64,000 nt of DNA from Osedax frankpressi (taxonomy: Eukaryota > Annelida > Polychaeta > Sabellida > Siboglinidae), in contig OZ038316.1 in NCBI GenBank assembly GCA_964035775.1, forward strand, positions 3,000,420 to 3,064,419, given 5' to 3'. This document shows, one piece after another, positions 37,556 through 49,500 of this stretch (the first letter of the stretch is position 1; every line of letters begins with the position of its first letter). The notes under the pieces are model-generated. The model had not been told where the DNA came from and made no database searches. It saw only the letters and a program-made list of their open reading frames with translations. A program made the translations under genes and the position numbers.

Positions 37556-40500
37556 TCAAGTCGCAATAGGTGCATCGAGGAAGTCATCGAGGATATCGAC
37601 GTGAGCAGCCAAGTGACTGGTCAGCAACGCTTGACCACTACTGGCTGAACTCGAGCCGTCTGTATCCGTTGTACCAGCGGAACAAGATGTATTCAGTACT
37701 CCCCTTAGCGATAAATCTTCTGCAAGAGGGGATCAAAGATAATGTCCCATTTCTCCAGCAAAATATTAAGGGAACAATCAAAGTCTTAAATATGAAAGTG
37801 CGAAAGTGAGTGAGTGAGAGAGAGATAGATAGAGGTGTATGGAGGGAGGGAGGGAGGGAGGGAGTGAGGGAGTGAGGGGAGGGATAGAGGGAGGTGAGGG
37901 ATAGAGGGAGTGGAGAAGGAAAGTTGGAGGGGGAGGGAGAAGGGGAGGGAGTGGGAGAAGGAAAGTGGGAGGGAGAGGGGGAGGAGAGGAAGAGGGGGAG
38001 GAGAGGAAGGAGGGAGGGAGGGTGGGAGAGAACGAGAGGGGAGAGGGGGAGGAGAGGGTGCAAAGTGCATCTGACTACAATTTACTACATCAGACTACAA
38101 TTGCAAGCTAAACAAAAGAAAGTAGAACAGTAGAAAGCCTCACAATGAAAAGCCATTACCTGTCTCACTAAAGTCCTTGCTGATTTTACTGATCTGTCAC
38201 AAGAGTTAATAATTGAAATGTACATACTCGGAGATTTATATAATCTTATTGTTATCGTACATATTAAATATAAATCAATTCTCGGAGATACTGAAAGTCA
38301 AGAAATATATCTTAAGTTGAAATAATCTAAATGCTTAGATTGCATCTCATCTCAAGTGCGAGTTGATAGAGGGAGGTTGCAGGGGAAGACAAACGGAATA
38401 TTTGCTAGAAGGAGTATCGCTATCACATGAGGAAACAGCGCTTGCCACTAGAATACTCTTCTTGATATCTTCCGGCCCCTGGGAGGTTGCAATCCTAGCC
38501 GGAGAGGTAAAAGGTTAGAGGCTTAAATACAATTAATTCTATGTTAACGCAGCTGATAAAATTGATTTGATTTAGTTTCACATCATCTTTCTCTACTTTT
38601 TGGTAATTTTCACGTCTTCGAAAGAATCATCTTTGATTTCGCTATTGGAGATTGCATCATCGACGATTACGTCATCGCCTGTTACGCAATCAGTAGTATC
38701 GGCATCATCGGTTGACTGTTCAATGTCTGTTGGGGTTGGGACTTTTAGCTATAAAAAGTACTCTATTTACTCTATACATTACAGTCCATATATTATTTTA
38801 GTAATAAATTTAATAATTAACTTTATTTATAAATTAATTTAAGGGTGGGGAAATATTAGAAATATAAAATTTTTTTTATTATATAAAATAATAATTTAGT
38901 TAATTTTCTATTATATGTTAAAATTTCAGGTTTTAAAATTGAATAAAAACATTCAAATAAGGTATTTTTAAAAAGTCAACTCTCATAAATATTATTGATT
39001 ATTTATATAAATTTCATTAATTTTTAAATAAATTAGTTAAACTTTATATTTAGTTAACTTATAGTTTAATGATTTTTATAATATTAAAACAAAATCAAAG
39101 TTTAAAATTCAATATTTATATTTATATTAAAAGGTCAAGTAGTAATTTTATCAGTATTTTGAATTTTTAGACTAAAAATCTTATATCTTTTTAGTTTACA
39201 GTTCGTTTTCATCAATATTTTCACAGAATATTTATTATAGTTATACCTAAAATAATTTTGTTCAGCATTTTTAGAATTGTTTTTAAAATATTTTTTCACA
39301 GATTTATAACAGGAAATTTGTTGTAAAACAGATTTAAATTTTGTTGACAAATTTTTTTGGCCTTATTATATTTTAAAAAATTTTGACCACAAAATTTGTA
39401 GATTTGGGTTTCCTCATTACAATGCAATTCATTTCGTAGAAATCCCATAGATATTCAATGAGATAAAGGAATTAGCGTAAGAGGAATTACCCTATTCTTT
39501 TACATTGGATCAATTCTACACACAGCCTTAAAAGTACAAATTATATATTTAATTGTTATTCTTGTATCAAGAATTAGTGAAATAAATATATTTCTTTCTT
39601 TCGATTGATTGACGGTAGTAAATATAGTAGCTGCAGGAATGTGACCTTGATCAACTGATTCTGCGACCTCCGAGGAAGCACCTGGAGTGTTGACGTGTTG
39701 ACCATTTAATGCTTCGATGAGAGAAATTGCCTCATAACCAGAAGGTAGTCCATCGCTATCATTCGCAAGAGCTCTTGTGGCGCTAGCTTCAGGAGATACT
39801 ACAATAGTCCGAGTCTGAGGTAGTAGTGAGGTAGTAGTGAGGTAGTGAGGTAGTGAGGTAGTAGTGAGGTAGTAGTGAGGTAGTAGTGAGGTAGTAGTGA
39901 GGTAGTAGTGAGGTAGTGGTGAGGTAGTGGTGAGGTAGTGGTGAGGTAGTGGTGAGGTAGTGGTGAGGTAGTGGTGAGGTAGTGGTGAGGTAGTAGTGAG
40001 GTAGTGGTGAGGTAGTGGTGAGGTAGTAGTGAGGTAGTAGTGAGGTAGTGAGGTAGTGAGGTAGTAGTGAGGTAGTAGTGAGGTAGTAGTGAGGTAGTAG
40101 TGAGGTAGTAGTGAGGTAGTGGTGAGGTAGTGGTGAGGTAGTGGTGAGGTAGTGGTGAGGTAGTGGTGAGGTAGTGGTGAGGTAGTAGTGAGGTAGTGGT
40201 GAGGTAGTGGTGAGGTAGTAGTGAGGTAGTAGTGAGGTAGTAGTGAGGTAGTAGTGAGGTAGTAGTGAGGTAGTAGTGAGGTAGTAGTGAGGTAGTAGTG
40301 AGGTAGTGGTGAGGTAGTGGTGAGGTAGTAGTGAGGTAGTGGTGAGGTAGTGGTGAGGTAGTAGTGAGGTAGTAGTGAGGTAGTAGTGAGGTAGTAGTGA
40401 GGTAGTAGTGAGGTAGTAGTGAGGTAGTGGTGAGGTAGTAGTGAGGTAGTGGTGAGATAGTAGTGAGGTAGTAGTGGGGTAGTGGTGTGGTAGTGGTGAG

Positions 40501-43500
40501 GTAGTAGTGAGGTAGTGGTGAGGTAGTGGTGAGGTAGTAGTGAGGTAGTAGTGAGGTAGTAGTGAGGTAGTAGTGAGGTAGTAGTGAGGTAGTAGTGAGG
40601 TAGTGGTGAGATAGTAGTGAGGTAGTAGTGGGGTAGTAGTGGGGTAGTGGTGTGGTAGTGGTGAGGTAGTGGTGAGGTAGTAGTGAGGTAGTAGTGAGGT
40701 AGTAGTGAGGTAGTAGTGAGGTAGTAGTGAGGTAGTAGTGAGGTAGTAGTGAGGTAGTAGTGAGGTAGTGGTGAGGTAGTGGTGAGGTAGTAGTGAGGTA
40801 GTGGTGAGGTAGTGGTGAGGTAGTAGTTAGGTAGTAATGGGGTAGTAGTGAGGTAGTAGAGAGGTAGTGGTGAGGTAGTAGTGAGGTAGTGGTGAGGTAG
40901 TAGTGAGGTAGTAGTGAGGTAGTAGTGAGGTAGTGGTGATGTAGTAGTGAGGTAGTGGTGAGGTAGTAGTGAGGTAGTGGTGAGGTAGTGGTGAGGTAGT
41001 AGTGAGGTAGTAGTGAGGTAGTAGTGAGGTAGTGGTGAGGTAGTAGTGAGGTAATAGTGAGGTAGTGGTGAGGTAGGAGTGAGGTAGTAGTGAGGTAGTA
41101 GTGAGGTAGTGGTGAGGTAGTAGTGAGGTAGTGGTGAGGTAGTAGTGAGGTAGTGGTGAGGTAGGAGTGAGGTAGTAGTGAGGTAGTAGTGAGGTAGTGG
41201 TGAGGTAGTAGTGAGGTAGTGGTGAGGTAGTAGTGAGGTAGTAGTGAGGTAGTGGTGAGGTAGTGGTGAGGTAGTGGTGAGGTAGTAGTGAGGTAGTGGT
41301 GAGGTAGTGGTGAGGTAGTGGTGAAGTAGTAGTGAGGTAGTGGTGAGGTAGTAGTGAGGTAGTAGTGAGGTAGTGGTGAGGTAGTGGTGAGGTAGTGGTG
41401 AGGTAGTAGTGAGGTATTAGTGAGGTAGTGGTGAGGTAGTGGTGAGGTAGTAGTGAGGTAGTAGTGAGGTAGTAGTGAGGTTGTAGTGAGGTAGTAGTGA
41501 GGTAGTAGTGAGGTAGTGGTGAGGTAGTGGTGAGGTAGTAGTGAGGTAGTAGTGAGGTAGTAGTGAGGTAGTAGTGAGGTAGTAGTGAGGTAGTGGTGAG
41601 GTAGTGGTGAGGTAGTAGTGAGGTAGTAGTGAGGTAGTAGTGAGGTAGTAGTGAGGTAATGGTGAGGTAGTAGTGAGGTAGTAGTGAGGTAGTAGTATCA
41701 CTAACATCATCTATAGATGACATTGCAACAACATTTTCTCCATTAGAGTCTAGTTTTCGTTGTAGGGCACGAATTTGAAGTAGAGCTCTGAATGGGGACC
41801 GACAAATTGGACAATTACTTGCTTGGTATCTGAAATGTAAAGTTATTGATAATTAATAAGTCAAAACAATACAAAATATAGAGATATTAATTATAATATA
41901 ATCAGATGGTGTACAATATACACTGTACAGTAAGAGTACTCGATGATAACAAATATAAATAAAATTCTCTAAATCTTAAAGTATATACTAATGTAAGGAT
42001 AATGTTCAATTTTTAGATTTTTGCAATTCATATTGACCCAGCGTGAAGGTTTTCAAAAACAAAATTTCTTAAATATTTTTAATCTCGAAATTGACAACAA
42101 AATCTTCTGAAAATAACAGAAATTGTGTTTTTGGTTGAAAATTTGAATTTTTTAATTATAACTATACATTTTATTATCAGCATTATTTTCATTTAATATG
42201 GATTTGAGACCACAATCGCACATAAATCATTACTTGCCGTCTACGGCATTATCTTACAGAAAATTACCTATTTGATGAAGCATATAAGCATTATTTATGG
42301 TTAAAATCATGCTCTGATGCATCAGCAAAGAAACGAACTACAGAGTAAAATGTTATCATTTTATCCTACTCTATACTCAAAATGTCGAAAGACAAATTCA
42401 TATCGCAACATCAATAAAAATAGTAACCCCAGAATTACGAGATGCACAAATTAATATTACACTTTTACAGAGAAAATTTATGCCACAATTTTCTACAAAA
42501 CGTGATTATTGTATTGTATAAAATATATATTTAATATTTCATTGTTTCTATATTGTACATTGTATAATGTACAACTTACATAATAAAATTAGTTTATATA
42601 TTACTTCATATTATTAATTTTCTATAATAGTCTTAATTATATACATACCATACAATTTTTGTATCAATTAAACATTGTTAATTAATGTAAAAATAATATT
42701 AAATTTTTGCATAATAAAAATTGCTTGGAAAATAATTAATTTTATTCAAAATATGAGGAGACTTCAAAAATAGAGAGATATGTTTTCTATAACAAATATT
42801 GAATAAATACAAAAATTAAATAAAATAATATTCGATAATTTTGACTTAGTTAAAAAAATTTAATAAAACTAAATTTTTTTTAGAAAATGTGTCTAAAATA
42901 CATATATTTTATATTTTTTTAAATTTTATTTTATACACATAACAATTAGATAAATTAAATTAAATACATTTACACATATTATAATAAATATAAGTCAACA
43001 AATGGTGCGAAAATGTTAATTTCCAAAAAAAATAATAAATATTTTGATAATAAATTCCAAAAAAAAATTGGAAATATTACTTACATTTTGTTTTGGGAAT
43101 CACAAAACTGATATTAGATATTTTTCGGAGTTTCAAAAATTAATATTCATTATCTATATATTATTAATTCATTATCTATATATATTATTAAATCTATATT
43201 TTCAAATTTTATATTCTTCCAATGTAAATTTGGAAGATGTACTACATGCAAAATTGTAATGGGCTATCGTTGTATTGTATTATTATATAACTCTATAAGA
43301 TGCAATTAGTTTTTATCAGATTTACTAAAATAGGCATGAAAATTTATTTATTTTTACAAATATTGAGTCAATGATTTTTAGTTTAACTTGTGATAGACTA
43401 GATATCAAATGTTAATATCGCTTAGATAAGAAAACTGTTTAATAAGTTGTTTTTACAAACACCATTTTAAAATATGCCATTAAATCAGATAAATACTATA

Positions 43501-46500
43501 AAATAAAAATAATTTTCCATTTCTATTATTTAAAAAATTAATAATGTAAACAAAATCAATAATTTCTATCATTTTGTTTAGTATGTATCATATGTTTGGT
43601 ATAATGTAATAATAATGTAAACAAAATCAATAAAATCTATCATTTTGTTTAGTATGTATCATATGTTTGGTACGGGTATTTTATAAAATATGATACGATT
43701 TAAAAAAATTGAAAAAAAATAATATTATTAGTAAATAAAACAAACACGTATTACTTTTTATTAATTCCTTAGTTTAAATTTGGCAATAAACACAAATTAT
43801 TGAAATTTCTTTTATTTCAATAACATTTATTGATATTGTTTTAAAACATATTTTTCATACCTTCATTATATTATTTATGATAATTTTACATGTATTTATT
43901 TATTTTAAAAACATAAATTTAGTAAAATAACAAAGCAACGGTGGGTATTATTTAAGATTTCAATAAATAACAAATATTTTATTGAATACAAAACAAATCG
44001 AATAAAAAACAGAGAATCAAAAATAAAATTGAAAATGCCATACATTTATAGAGATTCTAAACTCACAAACATTTCAGACACAAACAGACGAGGATATGGG
44101 CAACACTTCACAATGTCATTAATGTCCACGCGTGGACAGACAATCTTCCTTGTAGTAGATCATTTTAGAATAATGTTTGTCAGTGAGATTTAGCCTGAAT
44201 TTAGTGAATACAAATGTACTCTGCAGTGTCCAGATCAAATCTAAACATCTCATTCCGCGTCCTTTGTTTAATATTATTGTTTGTGTCGTAATTTGTCTGA
44301 AGAAATAAGATTACTCGTGCGAGATCAAATAACAAACAATGTTTATTTTGCACATATAAACTCATTTGCATGCCAACGGCTGAATACGAAAACTAAATCA
44401 TTTGAAAATTGAGAAGTTGTTGATAATGATGATGCAAGAGAAAATAGTTTTCGAGCTAAAAGGTCAGAGTGTAACCCAGGTGACCTCTTGGCTAGCCCCC
44501 GAGTGTAACCCAGGTGACCTCTTGACTAGCCCCCGAGTGTAACCCAGGTGACCTCTTGTCTAGCCCCCGAGTGTAACCCAGGTTACCTCTTGGCTAGCCC
44601 CGAGTGTAACCCAGGTGACCTCTTGGCTAGCCCCCGTGACAGGTGACCGCTTGGCTAGCCCCCATGACAGGTGACCTCTTGGCTAGCCCCCGAGTGTAAC
44701 CCAGGTGACCTCTTGGCTAGCCCCCGTGACAGGTGACCTCTTGGCTAGCCCCCATGACAGGTGACCTCTTGGCTAGCCCCCATGACAGGTGACCTCTTGG
44801 CTAGCCCCCGTGACAGGTGACCTCTTGGCTAGCCCCCGTGACAGGTGACCGCTTGGCTAGCCCCCATGACAGGTGACCTCTTGGCTAGCCCCCGAGTGTA
44901 ACCCAGGTGACCTCTTGGCTAGCCCCCGAGTGTAACCCAGGTGACCTCTTGGCTAGCCCCCGTGACAGGTGACCGCTTGGCTAGCCCCCATGACAGGTGA
45001 CCTCTTGGCTAGCCCCCGAGTGTAACCCAGGTGACCTCTTGGCTAGCCCCCATGACAGGTGACCTCTTGGCTAGCCCCATGACAGGTGACCGTTTGACTT
45101 CAGAAAAGGTTCCACTGAGGATTACCATAAGAAGTATTCTTAATATGTATTACTAAGTTACAAAATAAATTATAATAACCTTTCATTGTCAAATATAGTA
45201 CTAGGATGTAGTAATATTCAATATTACATGTTGTTTCTTAATAGCTAGAGTCTATTGACATTATTTATTACTGGTTGTTTGAAATAATCACATTCACAAA
45301 TTCATTTGAATTCGCAAATGTCAAACCACTTTAGCTTATGGATGAAATAAGTCTTTATTTATGTATTTCTTTGTAGTTTTATCAATAAAACATGTCAATT
45401 TACAATAGTAATCTGTTTAATCAGCAGTGATAACATTTCACATATGTTTATAACAAAATCTGCTGTATAAATAGTGTATGTATAGCATTCTTGATGCAGA
45501 CATTTAAGCACGTGTGCTTTAAAAATTGATAAATCATTCAAATCAGGTATCAACAGTAAAATGTAGTATTTGAAATTTTTTGAAATTAAATTCATTTTTT
45601 ACAAGTATTGAATCTTTTACCAGAATTGTGTTTTATTATATATTATTGAATGTGAACAATTATATAATTACTATCAATCCACCCTACTAATTGTGTACTG
45701 TGTACAGTGTACGGTGTACTGTGTACTGTGTACAGTGTACTGTGTACATTGTACTGTGTACATTGTACTGTGTACATTGTACTGTGTACGGTGTACTGTG
45801 TACAGTGTACGGTGTACTGTGTACTGTGTACAGTGTACGGTGTACAGTGTACGGTGTACTGTGTACTGTGTACATTGTACGGTGTATGGTGTACAGTGTA
45901 CAGTTCAATAAACCTGAGGTTGTCGGCGCAGGAATGACAAAGACATAGATGGCGACAGGGAAGAATTAAAGTATCTCTGAAATCACACATGCAAATAACA
46001 CACTCACAACCAGACTCATCGAGGTCATCCTCCTAGGGGGCAATGGGGTTATAGGGAGTGGGGGTTAGGTTAGAGTGGCGTTAGGTTAGAGTGGAGGTTA
46101 GGGGAGAGTGGGGGTTAGGGGAGAGTGGAAGTTAGGGGAGAGTGGAAGTTAGGGGTATTATGGGGGTTAGGGGTAGTATGTGGGTTAGAGGTAGTATGGG
46201 GGTTAGGTTAGAGTGGAGGTTAGGGGAGAGTGGGGGTTAGGGGAGAGTGGAAGTTAGGGGTAGTATGGCGGTTAGGGGTAGTATGTGGGTTAGAGGTAGT
46301 ATGGGGGTTAGGTTATAATGGAGGTTAGGGATGAATGGGGGTTAGGGGAGAGTAGGGTTATGGAGAGTATGGGGTTATGGGGAGTATGGGGTTAAGGGAG
46401 AGAGTGGGGTTAGGGAAGAATGGGGGTTAGGGGAAGTGAGGGTCATGAGGGAGTAGGTGTTAAGGGGAGTGTGAGGGTAGAAGATATGCATTAAAGGTAA

Positions 46501-49500
46501 ACATATTTCCAGGCATACTTAACACTTAATAGAATTCTATAAACTTATTTACAACATTATTTAACTTCTTAATTTAGAATACTGTAAAAAATCACATAAT
46601 TACAATAACTGTATTCTAGCTAAATCCACTCAATACTTCCGCTCTTGCAACATTGCAAACTTTAAGATTTATTTGCAAGAAAGATAAAATGGACTATTAA
46701 AGACAGTAAACAAAAAACTTCCCTGTCTTTTACAGGGAAGTTTTGTTTCTAAATTAAAATATGCAATTCACTTCTCTAATCTTATTATTGCTACAAACTG
46801 CACTATTCTTGTTATTAATATCATTTACACTAAAACCGCACTGTCCACTACTATAATGACCTCCAGATAACTGCAATGTATGACCAACTACCTGTATTGT
46901 CAAATAAACAACACAATCGACATTACAATTAACTGCCATATAAATTGACCTTCCCCGATACCTTGACTTGAGACAATAAAAAGAAACATAAATAAGACAG
47001 ACAATGATGCTTCTGTTTCTTACAGTTATTGACCAAGGTCCCAATCAAATATATTCACTAAATAACAAACTAAAGAATACACTAGAAGCATTCCTCTCTT
47101 TAGGGGAGGTTTCAGTCGTCAAATATAATTGTTATAATATATTTAGCTTTATTTATATATTGAGAATATTAATGTGATATTCAAAAAAGCAATATAAATG
47201 ACATAAATTAGTATTTTATATAGATAATAAAATATTAATAAATATTATATTCAGTTGTGCATATAACAATAATATATCATTTAAATTACAGATTTTCAAA
47301 TTTGAAAAACCAAATTATCTATATTTGAATATTCTACATGTAAAATAAGATAATATAATTATCACAAGACATATTGCCAACAATATAATGTTAGTAATTA
47401 CAAATTATTATATATTTATATAGTAGATATATGCATATATATTAAAACATGACCAGTAACTTTACTTGCCACTGAACCAGAATCAACCACTGAACCTTTA
47501 GAAGTCTATTAACCTCTTACTGAATATCTTCTGCATATATTCAAATAAACAAATCATAAACCTTTTTATTTGTACTGTGTGCATAATAAATATAAATAAT
47601 AAAGTTCATAATCTCTCAAGCGAATTTTCTTGAGGTAATTATTTTCATTTAGCTCCATTGTTATAAATGTAACATTGTGTTCAATGTAGAGTTGATCCAA
47701 TAATTGTTGTATTGGTAAAACAAAAAGCTTTTTTTAAAATATATGTAAATAACTTCATATATATTCAATAAACGGTGGAATTTATTGAATAAAGTGTGGG
47801 GTATGATACTTAGATATGATACTTAGGCTTATAACACTGCTATCAAAACAATACTAAATTAAAATGTGTTCATGAGTGTTTACTAAAGTAGGTCAAAAAT
47901 GTTGGAAATATTCCAACAAATCTAATCACTAGTTACATTAAATAGCTGTGTAAATGCCTTTCTAGCATAATACCATTAAAATATTAATTACTGCTAACTC
48001 CACTTAAAGACACAAAGGAACGCAGACTGACACATTATTTAATATTAATTTAAACCTCTTCAACAAAACTTCAGGAGAGCAAAGAAAACTTACTTAAAAT
48101 CTTCATACATAAACAAGAAAAACTTATAAAAAATCACTAAAAAACAACAAATTATTAGGAATATCCCATACAGTATACAGTGTACACTATCCACTGTATA
48201 ATGTACACTATCCACTGTATAATTTACACTGTACACTGTACAGTATTGTTGTTTATTTAAATTCTACCATTCAAAAACAAGTTTCCTAAAATTATTTACA
48301 ATTTCTATGCTAACAATATGGAAATGCTTTCCCAAATTAGATACTCCCCAACTAAAGAACTATCTCTACCAACTAAACAACTTGCTAACTAAATAAAACC
48401 TTCTTTTTAACTACAAACAACTTGACACTTTAATATAAATAGAACCAAGATAATTATAAACTAATTGAAACGTACTTAAATAAACTTACAGATTCAACTA
48501 AATACTTAAGATTGTACTTTAATAGCAAACTAAACTCAGCCAATCAAATCACATCACAGGACAGACAAATGTTAAACAATTCAATATAACTCTATTATGA
48601 CCATACTTAACTTATAAAAGTACTACTTTACATAATCAGACTTTATTTATTTCTCGACTACATTACTGCAACCATCTTCTGACGTAACTAAACAAAACAA
48701 CTCCGCAAGTCTTGGACAGAAACCTCAACAAATACATTTGACAAACTTAAGAATCCGATAAATATACCGCAGGAGTTACTAATGTATGATTACAACGACT
48801 GTATGACAAATATAAACTACAAATTACTTACAATACTAAAAAACAATCAAATAAGACCAGAATATTATTATAATTATTAATTGTTTTATTGGGTCGAGAG
48901 ATAATAAAACCCAAATGTTCACACAGAAAATTAAAAACATAAATTAATAATTTATCTCTGAGATGACTTCAATAATTTTATTAAATAATAAATAAAATTG
49001 AAATAAAGTAATAAATATAAACTTTTAACCTCACATAAAACATATAAATAAACACACAAATCCAAACACATACACACACAAACAAATAGGGAGCTATTTA
49101 ATAAATAGTATAGTAATTAATAATTAGAATTGCATAGTTATAGTAGTTATTGTAAGTTACTGTAAGTTATTATAATTATTGTAAGTTATTGTAGTTATTA
49201 AAATAAATCACCAAATTAAAAGAAAATGTAAACAAAAGGTATATCAATGATTTATGTCAAAACTACGAAATCCAGCACCACATTATTGACAATTTACACC
49301 CCTACTACCCTCTAACTACACCCCTACTACCCTCTAACTACACCCCTACTACCCTCTAACTACACCCCTACTACCCTCTAACTACACCCCTACTACCCTC
49401 TAACTACACCCCTACTACCCTCTAACTACACCCCTACTACCCTCTAACTACACCCCTACTACCCTCTAACTACACCCCTACTACCCTCTAACTACACCCC

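Noticed and set aside
37638-38070. Serine/proline/leucine-rich frames of 94-141 residues
   Set aside because: Translations of the purine tract; the coding exon here (37556-37719) is in another frame and continues the MGRN1 model.
46036-46490. Telomere-like GGTTAG runs
   Set aside because: Units are irregular 17-18 bp, not TTAGGG hexamers, and they abut a splice acceptor inside a gene.
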